Below are positions 24,662 through 33,426 of a stretch of DNA of 64,000 nucleotides, one piece after another. The translations under genes and the position numbers were made by a program. Each line of letters starts with the position of its first letter. Position 1 is the first letter of the stretch. The stretch comes from CBDCYS01 sp965226185 (lineage in GTDB: Bacteria > Acidobacteriota > Terriglobia > Bryobacterales > UBA6623), in contig CBDDCT010000004.1 of the NCBI GenBank assembly GCA_965226185.1, forward strand, positions 434,001 through 498,000. Reading direction: 5' to 3'. Under the pieces are notes generated by a model that made no database searches, was not told the DNA's origin, and worked only from the letters and a program-made list of their open reading frames with translations.

Positions 24662-25473
24662 AGCTCCTTGAGAAGGGCGCGTGCCTCCCAGCGCGGCGTG
24701 GCGTCAGGCTCGAGTTCGGCCTGGAGGTAGCGCTCTAACAGCGTTCGCGCTTCCGCTGGTTTCCGGCCTCCGCGCACCAGGGCTTTCGCCCGCGAAAACC
24801 AAACTTCGGGCGAATCGGGTTCGCGCTCGAGCGCTTCGGCGTAGAGCTGGTCGCTTTCCTCGAACCATCCGCGGCGCGCAAGGAACGAGGCGAGACTTAG
24901 CAAGTGGCCGGCGTTAGCGGGTTCGAGCGATCGGGCCTTTCGTAAACGGGCCTCGGCGGCATCGAAGTCGCCGCGCTTTTCGTCGATGGCGGCCCAGGCC
25001 TTCTCTCCGTCCGCTGAACCCTCTATTCCGGGAACGGGTTTGAGCTTGGCGATACGGTCGGCGATCTTCTCGGCGTGGCCGAGTCCTCCACCGACAATGC
25101 CTGGAGCTTCAATGTAGAAACTCAGCATGTCCCCTAGCGCCGCCTGATTCGATTCATCCAATTCGACGGCCCGCTCAAACTCCAGCCGCGTTTTTTTCGC
25201 CAAGCTCAGAGCGCTCCACCACCTCCACTTGCTCATCCGCTCGGCACGCCGGCCATAGGCTCGGCCTAGCCACAGGTGATAGTCGGATGTGCCGGGTGCG
25301 GCGCCGACAGCTTTCTCGAGCACTTTGGCGGACTCGCCGTATTCTTCTTGTGCGAACAGACGAACACCCCTCTGAAAGAAAGCCTCGGCGTCGGCGGAAG
25401 CCCCGCGCACATCGGCCGCCGGCGCAAGAAAGGCGAAAAGCAGCAGGAAGATGGAGAGAGTTACGGGGTTCAT
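24658..25473 (-). CDS. Periplasmic tetratricopeptide-repeat protein
   Basis: 271 residues with a signal peptide (MNPVTLSIFLLLFAFLAPAA). TPR motifs recur ('YGESAKVLEKAVGAAPGTSDYHLWLG', 'FEESDQLYAEALEREPDSPE'). It lies between adaptor and permease genes, 6 bases after the first and overlapping the second by 4, so it is probably part of the export complex or its assembly. A TPR subunit inside a MacAB-TolC type operon is unusual. Confidence 0.8.
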   Translation of the reverse strand: MNPVTLSIFLLLFAFLAPAADVRGASADAEAFFQRGVRLFAQEEYGESAKVLEKAVGAAPGTSDYHLWLGRAYGRRAERMSKWRWWSALSLAKKTRLEFERAVELDESNQAALGDMLSFYIEAPGIVGGGLGHAEKIADRIAKLKPVPGIEGSADGEKAWAAIDEKRGDFDAAEARLRKARSLEPANAGHLLSLASFLARRGWFEESDQLYAEALEREPDSPEVWFSRAKALVRGGRKPAEARTLLERYLQAELEPDATPRWEARALLKEL

Positions 25474-25479
25474 TCGTTA

Positions 25480-26697
25480 TTACCTGGCTTGGGCGACGGG
25501 TATGACACGGGACCCGGCCTCCAAGGAAACCGAGCCTTGGAGCAGCACCTGTTCGCTTCCATCCAGTCCGCCGCTGATTTGGGTTCGGGCAACGTTCTGG
25601 ATGCCCAACTCGACGGGACGCTTTTCGGCTGTCTGGTCTTGTCCCAACACCCAAACGAAGGGCTGCGCGCCGTCATGCGCAACGGCTTCGCGCGGCAGCG
25701 TCAGGGCGTTGGCGGCTACGCCACTCTGTAATTGAGCGCTGACGGTGAGGTTAGGAATCAGTTCGCCACCGGGATTGGCGACACCGCACCAGACCTCGCC
25801 GACCCGGCGCGTTTCGAGCGAAACAACTTCGGTGGGGAGGCGGTCGACCTTGCCTTCCCAGGTTTGATCCGGGTAAGCGTCGGCCGTGATTTTCACCGGG
25901 GCCCCGAGCTGGATGCGGCCCAGCTCCGGCTCATCGACGAACACGACAACGCGGACACGGTCCACTTTGCCGACCATGGCGACACGAGTTCCCGGCGTCA
26001 GGAAGGAGCCTTCACGCAGGTCAAGCGAGTACAGCACCCCGCCGGCCGGAGACCGGATCACCGAGGAACGTACCTGCTCGGTGGCGAGAGCGACAGCGGA
26101 TTCCGCTTCCCGGACACGGGCAAGCGCCGCGTCCTTGCGCTCGGGAGCCGCGCCTAAATTCAGCTTCTGGCGCAGTAACTCGGCCTCGGCTTCGCGGCTG
26201 GCCAGATCGGTTTCGGCCCCCGTCAGCTCCGCGCCCGTCGCCGCTTGTTTGCCGGCCAGGCGCCGCAGTGCGCTGACCTCGCGCCGCGCTTTTTCGCGGG
26301 CACGCTCGGCGACGCCGAGCTGGTGTTCGAGATCGGCGATTTCTTTCGGGCTGGCGCCGCGTTCGATCAAAGCGAGTTCGGCGCGCGCGGATTCCAAGCG
26401 CGCTTCGGCCTGCTCCAGACCGGCTCGAAGAGTCCCGTTGTCGATCGTGGCCAGCAGACTTCCTTTCTTGACATGGTCGCCCTCCTTCACGTCCACGCTG
26501 AGTACTCGCCCGGTCGCGGCTGAAAAAATTTCGTAATTCTTGACGGGGTCGACCCGACCGTTGGTCGTCACGTAGCTGACCAGTTGTTCGCGGCTGGGCT
26601 GGATATAGCTGATCCGGGGAGTGTCCGTTCGAGCCAAGTAGAGATACGCCGCCGCTAACGAACTCAGGATGATCAGTGCTAGGGCGACCTTTTTCAT
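25480..26697 (-). CDS. MacA/HlyD-type periplasmic adaptor
   Basis: 405 residues with one N-terminal TM anchor (about residues 4-22). Split lipoyl motifs ('VLSVDVKEGDHVKKGSLLATID' and 'VIRSPAGGVLYSLDLREG') flank a long coiled-coil hairpin (about 95-215), followed by a beta-barrel. It bridges an inner-membrane permease and TolC. It is the first gene of the operon at 26697-21945, and a promoter should lie in the ~30 bases before it or further upstream. Confidence 0.88.
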   Translation of the reverse strand: MKKVALALIILSSLAAAYLYLARTDTPRISYIQPSREQLVSYVTTNGRVDPVKNYEIFSAATGRVLSVDVKEGDHVKKGSLLATIDNGTLRAGLEQAEARLESARAELALIERGASPKEIADLEHQLGVAERAREKARREVSALRRLAGKQAATGAELTGAETDLASREAEAELLRQKLNLGAAPERKDAALARVREAESAVALATEQVRSSVIRSPAGGVLYSLDLREGSFLTPGTRVAMVGKVDRVRVVVFVDEPELGRIQLGAPVKITADAYPDQTWEGKVDRLPTEVVSLETRRVGEVWCGVANPGGELIPNLTVSAQLQSGVAANALTLPREAVAHDGAQPFVWVLGQDQTAEKRPVELGIQNVARTQISGGLDGSEQVLLQGSVSLEAGSRVIPVAQAR

Positions 26698-26728
26698 CGG
26701 GCGTTCGAGCAGCTCCTGCGATCAGGTA

Positions 26729-27520
26729 CTAGGACCCGGAGGCTGCCGCGGGGGCGCCGGCGCGTGTCGTGAAGTCCCACACGCGCAGCTCATTTTTCCC
26801 CGGTGCGTATTCAATCAGAGCGTAGTTGCCCGGCGGAATGGGGTCGACCGGCCAGACTTTGTATACGCCTGGCGCCAACTGCTGGCGGAAGACTTCGATT
26901 TCCTCCTGCTCCTCTTTGATCTCCGTGCCCTGCGGCTGCTTCCAGATCCTCTGAACCACCCTCGATTTTTTCTTGTCCTTCAAGCGGACCATCATGAGCC
27001 GGGTGATTTTCTCAAGACGGACGTAGAACATCGGCTTGCCGTCCTCGCTGATGAGCTTTGACTCGGCGCCCTCCACTTCCATCGTTGATTTGCCGGCGAC
27101 AATAGGCGCGAAGACTTTTAGAAACGTACGTGACTTGCTTCCTTCCACGACCACTTCCGCTTGTTCGACCAACTGAACGTCATCGCCGTTCAGGAAGTAG
27201 ACGCCATAGTCGAGCGGCACGCGATGCAGCTCAACGCGCGCTTTGCGGATGGCGGAACGCTCAATGCGGTCTTCTTTGGCACGCTCCTCGCGGGCGGCAG
27301 CCTTACGCGCCTCGACGCGGCGAGTCTGTTCGAGGTCAACGAATTCCAGGGGGATCTCCTCCCAGATGCTGCGCTCGATGCTGTAGTAACGCACGCGGTC
27401 CTGCTCGATCTTATATTCCCTGACGATCAAGTCACCCCCGCCCTCGAGGTAGAGGACAATCTTCTGAGCCGAGAGAGTCGGCGGGATTAACAGGAAAAGA
27501 ATAACGATCCACAGCCGCAT
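26729..27520 (-). CDS. Secreted protein of unknown function
   Basis: 263 residues with a signal peptide (MRLWIVILFLLIPPTLSAQ). A short beta segment ('IVLYLEGGGDLIVREYKI...') precedes a Lys/Arg/Glu-rich helix (about 65-92), then a beta-rich region to the end. I recognise no family. It ends 31 bases before the adaptor gene on the same strand and may belong to the export operon as a substrate or accessory factor. Confidence 0.6.
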   Translation of the reverse strand: MRLWIVILFLLIPPTLSAQKIVLYLEGGGDLIVREYKIEQDRVRYYSIERSIWEEIPLEFVDLEQTRRVEARKAAAREERAKEDRIERSAIRKARVELHRVPLDYGVYFLNGDDVQLVEQAEVVVEGSKSRTFLKVFAPIVAGKSTMEVEGAESKLISEDGKPMFYVRLEKITRLMMVRLKDKKKSRVVQRIWKQPQGTEIKEEQEEIEVFRQQLAPGVYKVWPVDPIPPGNYALIEYAPGKNELRVWDFTTRAGAPAAASGS

Positions 27521-27644
27521 GGCTTTGTTTTCAATTCTTTAGAAGTGACTCTAATCTATAGTAACGCGGGGCTGGCGGGAGTGGTTGCGCTGGGCCGCTG
27601 GGTGGGTGTTCGGAACTGGGGAGGTCGGGAGAGTGCTCTCGGCT

Positions 27645-28086
27645 TTAGAAGACGTCAGCGGGGTGGGTCACCGTTATGCCGGAGTAGCGCCTAAAGTGGG
27701 TGACGTCGAAGGTAAACACTTGGTCAAAGCGGTGAACCATGGCGGCGGCAGCCAGTCGCGCATCGAAGAGCTGGCGCCCAGAGATTTCGTGCTCATCAAG
27801 CAAGCGTCGCCACTCCTTGGTACACCTCAGGGGTTTCGTAGAAGAGTTCGAAGAACGGCTCAAAGGTGGAGACGTAGCGGCGAGTGCGGGCAAAGCTATA
27901 GCCGAGCCCATTGCTATCAACGGGCCGCGTGCAGGCAAACCAGAATTCGGCGAGGTTCTGCGGAAGGACACAAAGGCGATGGCTAGCGGAGCCAAGGATG
28001 CGTAGAGCCCTTACCGCGGTCGCTCGGGACGGGTCTCGTGGGTGGACCGTGCGCACCAGGACACTGGTGTCGACCAAGTAGTCCAT
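27645..28086 (-). pseudogene. vapC: PIN-domain (VapC-like) toxin with a frameshift
   Basis: Starts MDYLVDTSVLVRTVHP, with the first acidic residue of the PIN site in 'DTSV'. As read it stops after 96 residues. Dropping one C (27818-27819 region, TACCAAG) joins '...YETPEVY' to 'KEWRRLLDEHEISGRQLFDARLAAAAM' and '...VFTFDVTHFRRY', which supply the remaining PIN acidic residues. The antitoxin gene lies immediately upstream. Either it is inactivated or the base is an error. Confidence 0.75.
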
Positions 28087-28371
28087 CTAAACGCGTGTTC
28101 GCTCGGTGTCGTAGAAGGTTTCTCGAGAGAGCGCTTCGTCAGACAACGGACCGGCTTTAGAAGGGGTGTCGCGGTCTACTTCGGCCATGAACTCGTCGAA
28201 CCGGCGCACCCACTCTTCGGCGGACAGCTTCATGGGACGCTTTCCGGTGGGGTGGCGCTGCTCAAGAGCCTGGAGAGCGGCCGATAGCACCGCTTTGGTG
28301 TCGCGGTAGTTGCCGCTTTTGCGGAACTCATTGACAAGCTTCTCTTCTTCGGGGCTAAGCGTAACGTTCAT
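28087..28371 (-). CDS. VapB/RHH-type antitoxin
   Basis: About 94 residues from MNVTLSPEEEKLVNEFRKSG; an in-frame extension to 28422 is probably not used. The N-terminus ('LSPEEEKLVNEFRKSGNYRDTKAVLSAALQAL') resembles ParD/CopG-like ribbon-helix-helix proteins; the acidic C-terminus would wrap the toxin. Its TAG abuts the toxin ATG with no gap, so the two are translationally coupled. Confidence 0.7.
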   Translation of the reverse strand: MNVTLSPEEEKLVNEFRKSGNYRDTKAVLSAALQALEQRHPTGKRPMKLSAEEWVRRFDEFMAEVDRDTPSKAGPLSDEALSRETFYDTERTRV

Positions 28372-28541
28372 CGTTGGCCTCGTTGAAAGTCTGTCCGAAA
28401 ACGATAGGAGTGCGAAGCTCAATCATATCAGCGATTTGAGTTGCGGTCGAGAGCCCAGGGCCGGTTCGCCTGATATGACGCGGTTGGAGTCGGTCGGGAA
28501 GGACATCAATCGTCTTGTTCAAGCCAGCGGACTGACCGCAC

Positions 28542-29858
28542 TCAGTCGTTGGTCTTAACGCGAATCAGGAAGAGCTGACGTGTCGGTTCGGGCTCATCCG
28601 TCAAAGACGGAAATAGAATCTGGTCGCCCGAGCGGTTCCACTTCGGCGCCGCATCGATGCGCAGGTCACCGCTGTCGTATTGGCGCTGATCGAACCACCC
28701 TGTATGCGCCCAGGCGCCGTCGGAGCGCCGATAGACCGCGTAGGCGTTCCGTGCTTCTTCTTCGAACCCTTGCACGATCCACTTCGCGTCGGGAGACAGC
28801 GCCACGTCATTGCCTGGGTCGGGAAAAATCTCGGCCGAGCCGAGTTCCTCGATGACCTGTTGCCGCTCGGAATCGTAGAGGATGAGACGCTCCCTTCCTC
28901 CCGCCCCCGGAGACGAGCCCTCCGCGGCTGGGCGTGGCACGGTGCCGATCATGTTCGCGCCCAATTCCCATTCCGGGTGTCCGCCGATGAACACAGTTTG
29001 CTCGGTCAGCCCGCTGCCGTCGGCGCGAACCGTCATCGGCACGTTGACACGCTTGGGGCGGCGGTTGAAATGCCCCCGCACGAAGAAGAACAAACGGTCT
29101 CCATCGCGGTTCCACAACGTGTGATTGATGAATAGAGGCGTCTGGTCGATTTGCGGGTGCCGCTCGACAAGCGCGTCCCGCATTTGGCGGAACGAGACCA
29201 GCAAGCGCTTGGCGCCCGTCTCGACATCGACCACGAAGACACCATCATCCTCGGGATGCAGTGCGCCGGGATTCCAGTCATAAGCTTCGGGGTAGCCGGT
29301 GACCGGTCTCAGTCGAGCCATGCGGCCGTAGTTGATGCCGGCGAACGACCCGCCGCTCTGGTTGACGCCCCCGTTGCCGAATGGAGTGTCATCGAAGCGG
29401 TACTCCCGGACGCGCCGATTCTGCTCAATGTCAAAGAGCACGCAGAAAACGCGGTTCGTTGCCGGATCGCGGTCATTGAAGAAGAATTGCGTGTCCGGCG
29501 CGTCAGGATTCCAGTACATCATCGTGCCCTGCTGGGGATTCCAGGCCCGAGTTTCTTCGACTTTGCGGGCAGCGTAATGGTCCTCGGCATCGAGCAAGAC
29601 GATGTCCGCGACGTCATCCGCGGTGGGCATGCGGTCATGAAACCCTACCCGCAACGAGAGAAGGTAGCGCCCCGAGCCGTTCCACGGGATGTTCTGGACG
29701 TGGCCGATATAGCCGAAGAAGTGGTTTTGCGGGCCCTGGGTGATCTGCTCGATCTCAAGGCGGATGGCCGGTTCCTGCTTAGCGGTCTCCGGCTCGGATT
29801 GGCACGAGAGAAGGGGGCCGAACAGAGCCAATGTCAGCGGAAGGATCAGAAGTTTCAT
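28542..29858 (-). CDS. Lipoprotein with TolB-like beta-propeller
   Basis: About 438 residues from MKLLILPLTLALFGPLLSC; the lipobox LLSC predicts a lipid-anchored periplasmic protein. Propeller-type repeats are visible ('WNPDAPDTQFFFNDRD', 'NRDGDRLFFFVRGHF', 'DVALSPDAKWIVQGFEE', 'PKWNRSGDQILFPS'). The pattern is close to oligogalacturonate-lyase-like propellers, but catalytic residues cannot be confirmed. It lies upstream of nothing obviously related; the alpha/beta hydrolase gene precedes it on the same strand after a 33-base gap. Confidence 0.65.
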   Translation of the reverse strand: MKLLILPLTLALFGPLLSCQSEPETAKQEPAIRLEIEQITQGPQNHFFGYIGHVQNIPWNGSGRYLLSLRVGFHDRMPTADDVADIVLLDAEDHYAARKVEETRAWNPQQGTMMYWNPDAPDTQFFFNDRDPATNRVFCVLFDIEQNRRVREYRFDDTPFGNGGVNQSGGSFAGINYGRMARLRPVTGYPEAYDWNPGALHPEDDGVFVVDVETGAKRLLVSFRQMRDALVERHPQIDQTPLFINHTLWNRDGDRLFFFVRGHFNRRPKRVNVPMTVRADGSGLTEQTVFIGGHPEWELGANMIGTVPRPAAEGSSPGAGGRERLILYDSERQQVIEELGSAEIFPDPGNDVALSPDAKWIVQGFEEEARNAYAVYRRSDGAWAHTGWFDQRQYDSGDLRIDAAPKWNRSGDQILFPSLTDEPEPTRQLFLIRVKTND

Positions 29859-29891
29859 CGCAGGCATGATAGTAACGTTGGGTTGCGGCGG

Positions 29892-31931
29892 CTAGTGTCC
29901 GCCCGAAATCGCCTCCTCCGCCACCAGATAATCCCAATGCTCCCGCGCCTGCCGCAGAATCTCCGGGACGTCTTCGGCTAGCAAGTACCCCTCGTCCACC
30001 AGTTCGAGCGCTGCGTTTGCCGCCAGACCCAGATAGTGCTCGCGATTGCGATAGCGTTCTTCGATCGAAAGGCGGGGGTCGCTATTCGCCTTGCGCTCGG
30101 CAGCCGTTCGGGCAAAGGGGATATAGGCTCCTTTCATGCTCGAAATCTCATGAGTCGGCCCTGATTTGGCGTTGAACACATTCCAGCCGGTGTAGGTCGC
30201 CAACGGGACCGCCAGCTCCGGCATGCGGATGCCGGCCCTGTCATTGCCGTCCGCGTCCACCGCCGGAACCAGCATCGGAAAGGCCGGCCCGATCTCGGGA
30301 GGTTCTTTCGTCACGATGCCCTTCGTCCGAAATTGCGGACCGTAGTCCGCCCGGTAAGCCTTGTGAACAAGAGAGGAAAAGTTCACGCCGGGGATCTTGG
30401 GGAACTTCATGTTTTCCGCCGACACCGCTGTTCCATCGTCGATCCGGGGAAACCGGCTTGGCGGCGGCGTGGTTCCGTCCGAGACCCAGCGGTCCATGGC
30501 TGACAGCAGCCCCCGCATCGCCCATTTGAAGTTCATCGGATTGTCTCTCTGCTGCCCAATCGACGTCTTCGGCGGAAAACCGGACGGCCCATGCTGGGTG
30601 CTAGCGAACAGATAAGCACGGGCATTATCAAGCGGCTCGACATCTCGCTTGCCGTCGACACTGCTGTGGATCAGCGAGGCGGCACGCCCCCAATACTCAT
30701 ACGCCGAGTTGGTATAGAAGACCTTGGGCCAAAACTCCGGCTTCAATGTGTGTGTGAGCAGGCCGTCGGTGATTCCTGTGTGCGGGTCTTTTTGTTGAGC
30801 GTCGGTGAACGGGAAAATGTCGGTGGGATGGAAAAAATTCATGTAAGGGTGCGCGTCGCGTGAGGGCTGCGCGAAACGGTGATTGAAACTGCCGCGGCCG
30901 CCGCCCGCAACGTGCGAGATCACACCGTCGAAAACCTTGCGATGCTGCTCGTCCTCGTTGAAACCGTAGTAGAGGAAGGTCCGCAGGAAACGTCCGCATT
31001 GCGAAACCCCGAATCCATGCGCACGGTCGATGGCGCCGCCGGGAATGCCGAGCTCCTTCGACGGACTGTGCTTGAGATAAGAGATCATGTCGCGCACGCC
31101 GGCCGGCCCCAGACCCACCAGTGGCGGGTCTTGCGAAACGTAAACCACCTCGTAGATCTTGTCGGCCTCGAATCCGTCTTCGAGGTAAACGTAGGCGTTG
31201 TCGGCTACCGGCTCGCCACCCTTCACGCGGGCGAATCTCCATTTCGATCGCGGAATTGTGCGGCGGGGCGCCTCGACCGAGTCTCGAACGGTCAGGACGT
31301 TCTCCTTCGCTTGCGGGTCGGCCACTTCGTAAGGAATGTGATTGCGATCGGAAAGTATGTGGTGCCGCACGCGATCGGTCACGACGAAGTCCGCCCGCAC
31401 GAGGCCACGAATCGGCTTGCCATTGATGGAGGCTGTCGGCGGATAAACGCGAAGCCGCCCATTCTCGCGAGGGGGGTCGAACTGCCAGCCCATGAACAGT
31501 AAGGTGTAGCCGTTACGCATCAGAAAGCCGTCGCCGAAGTGCTCTTCCGCCTCCGGGAAGTTGCTCCCTCGCGCCAGGTTGAACATGCTCAGCATGGTTT
31601 TGTTTCCGCGGTTCGGGATGTCGCATAGCACCGCGCCGTTCGCGCGGGCCATATCCTTGGGCCTGAGCATGTAGAACTCCGCGCTGTACTCGACCTCGCC
31701 ATCCCGGTTCACGGGAGCATTGTCGATGTCGGTGATGATACGGTTGGCGGAGTTCGAGGGATGGACGGCAAAGTGCGCTTTGCCGGTCAGCGCCTCGTAA
31801 GCGCCCGCCAAACCGAACGAGCGGCCGTCCAGGACGCCGGCTCGTTTCTGAACTTCGATCCGAACGACCCGTGCAAACACCGGCGCGGCAAGGATGCTAA
31901 ACAGCAAGAAACTTCGCAGGAGAATCGGCAT
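29892..31931 (-). CDS. Secreted alpha/beta-hydrolase domain protein
   Basis: About 679 residues from MPILLRSFLLFSILAAPVFA, a signal peptide. The central part has 'GFGVSQCGRFLRTFLYYGF', a nucleophile-elbow-like G-x-S-x-G variant (GVSQCG), and 'FHPTDIFPF...' and 'STQHGPSG' as further conserved blocks of the large uncharacterised 'alpha/beta hydrolase domain' family common in acidobacteria and proteobacteria. It probably cleaves an ester or lactone in the periplasm; the substrate is unknown. Confidence 0.7.
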   Translation of the reverse strand: MPILLRSFLLFSILAAPVFARVVRIEVQKRAGVLDGRSFGLAGAYEALTGKAHFAVHPSNSANRIITDIDNAPVNRDGEVEYSAEFYMLRPKDMARANGAVLCDIPNRGNKTMLSMFNLARGSNFPEAEEHFGDGFLMRNGYTLLFMGWQFDPPRENGRLRVYPPTASINGKPIRGLVRADFVVTDRVRHHILSDRNHIPYEVADPQAKENVLTVRDSVEAPRRTIPRSKWRFARVKGGEPVADNAYVYLEDGFEADKIYEVVYVSQDPPLVGLGPAGVRDMISYLKHSPSKELGIPGGAIDRAHGFGVSQCGRFLRTFLYYGFNEDEQHRKVFDGVISHVAGGGRGSFNHRFAQPSRDAHPYMNFFHPTDIFPFTDAQQKDPHTGITDGLLTHTLKPEFWPKVFYTNSAYEYWGRAASLIHSSVDGKRDVEPLDNARAYLFASTQHGPSGFPPKTSIGQQRDNPMNFKWAMRGLLSAMDRWVSDGTTPPPSRFPRIDDGTAVSAENMKFPKIPGVNFSSLVHKAYRADYGPQFRTKGIVTKEPPEIGPAFPMLVPAVDADGNDRAGIRMPELAVPLATYTGWNVFNAKSGPTHEISSMKGAYIPFARTAAERKANSDPRLSIEERYRNREHYLGLAANAALELVDEGYLLAEDVPEILRQAREHWDYLVAEEAISGGH

Positions 31932-31966
31932 AATGCGCCCATTAGACGACTCCAGCCGCCAGAAAG

Positions 31967-33334
31967 TCAAGGGATCGATTGGGCAGCGGGCGGCGAAGTG
32001 AGTCCGGTCGAGTCCATCAGCTTCCGGTAACGAGGATCGGATCGAATTGGGTCCAGCCAGGGCTCCGCTTCAACCCAGACCATGCAATCGGAGCGCTGCT
32101 CGACCGCTTTCGAAAACCAATCGAAGGCCTGATCGAGATCCTCGAGCACCGAATAGCACTGGGCGATCTCGTAGGCGCAGACGTAGTCGCGGCCGACACC
32201 CTGTTCGAGCTCGGGCATCAACTTCCAGGCATCGTCGGTCCGGCCCGTCATCGCATAGCCATTCTGCAGAAATGTGACGGGCCACGGGCTCCAGTCTTGT
32301 TCCGCGGCCGCGCGGAGTTCCTCGATGCCCCGGCCCGGACTGCCGTTGAGGATATAAGTCATGCCCATAAGGCATCTTGCCACGGTGAATTCCGGAGCAA
32401 TCCGCAACGTTTGCTCTCCTTGCGCGATGGCGGCGTCGTAGTCGCGAGCGAATAGGTCGATAGCCTGGGCCTCGAAATTGGTCAGGGCATCCAGCGGCGC
32501 CAGCTCTTGAGCGTGACGTATCGCTTCCCGGGCCTCAGAATTCCGGCACGCAGAGTTGAACGTAGCCGCCACCAAACGGTAGGCGTGGTTGCTACGCGGA
32601 TTTCGTTCGATCGCCAGACAGGCGGCTTGGCGGGCGCCATCGCGGTCCCAGTCATAGTAAAGCCGGACCATCCCAAGCACAGCGTAAGCCTGGTCGAGCG
32701 AGTCATCAAGTTCCAGCGCCCGCAGAGCCGCTTCGCGCGCCTTGGGCATGGCTTCGTGCGGAGCGCAGTGAAGGCTGGAAAGCTGCACGTGAGCGTGCGC
32801 CAACTCCGAATGCGCCGGCGCGCAACGGGGGTCGAGAGCAATCGCCTTTTCAAATGCGCGGACGGCTTCCATCAGCTTGCGAGGCGCTCCCTGGTTCACC
32901 AAGACGCGCCCCTCGAGAAGCAGCCGGTGCGCTTCCGGGTCGGTGCGCCGTTTCGCCGGCAGCAGCGGCGCTGGAAGCGGCTCCCGGAGATGGAACTCCG
33001 GCTGATAGCCGCCGCGGGGAATCTCAATGAGGCACGGGTCGCCGCGTCCTTCGGTTTCGTAGTAGCGGGCCAGCCGCGCCCGCAGCCTGCGAGCTTGCAC
33101 CCTGACAATTGTGTCCGTGCGTGGGTCGAACGAGGCACCGCGCTCGAAAACCTCGAGGCCCAGCGTATATTCCTTTAGGTTCTCTCCGTTGTCTCCGAGC
33201 GAGTGCGCCACCACGTACCGCAGCAGCAGGCTCAACCGCGGCGCGCGCGCGAAAGTGTCGCTGGCGAGAATTTTCTCGAGTTGCTCCTCAATTTCCGGGG
33301 TCTCAACCAAGGCAGTGCCGGAGCGCTGATTCAT
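31967..33334 (-). CDS. TPR protein with acidobacterial N-terminal domain
   Basis: About 455 residues from MNQRSGTALVETPEIEEQLE. The N-terminal ~110 residues ('LASDTFARAPRLSLLLRYVV', 'LKEYTLGLEVFERGASFDPR', 'RARLARYYETEG', 'IEIPRGGYQPEF') are a domain often seen before TPR or propeller regions in these bacteria and thought to be regulatory. TPR units fill the rest. No membrane segment is visible, so it is probably cytoplasmic. It is divergent from the acyl-CoA dehydrogenase gene with starts 92 bases apart. Confidence 0.7.
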   Translation of the reverse strand: MNQRSGTALVETPEIEEQLEKILASDTFARAPRLSLLLRYVVAHSLGDNGENLKEYTLGLEVFERGASFDPRTDTIVRVQARRLRARLARYYETEGRGDPCLIEIPRGGYQPEFHLREPLPAPLLPAKRRTDPEAHRLLLEGRVLVNQGAPRKLMEAVRAFEKAIALDPRCAPAHSELAHAHVQLSSLHCAPHEAMPKAREAALRALELDDSLDQAYAVLGMVRLYYDWDRDGARQAACLAIERNPRSNHAYRLVAATFNSACRNSEAREAIRHAQELAPLDALTNFEAQAIDLFARDYDAAIAQGEQTLRIAPEFTVARCLMGMTYILNGSPGRGIEELRAAAEQDWSPWPVTFLQNGYAMTGRTDDAWKLMPELEQGVGRDYVCAYEIAQCYSVLEDLDQAFDWFSKAVEQRSDCMVWVEAEPWLDPIRSDPRYRKLMDSTGLTSPPAAQSIP

Positions 33335-33426
33335 TGTGAGTCCAGTATAGGGCAGAAATGTCACCCCTTGTCACTTTTTCCAAAGGGGCCTGGGAGCTAT
33401 CATTAGGCCAGGAAAAGGGAGAAAGT

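Noticed and set aside
23669..24730. A 353-codon open frame opposite the permease gene
   Set aside because: Asp/Arg/Glu-rich translation typical of antisense GC-rich DNA; the minus strand encodes a clear MacB-like permease with TM helices.
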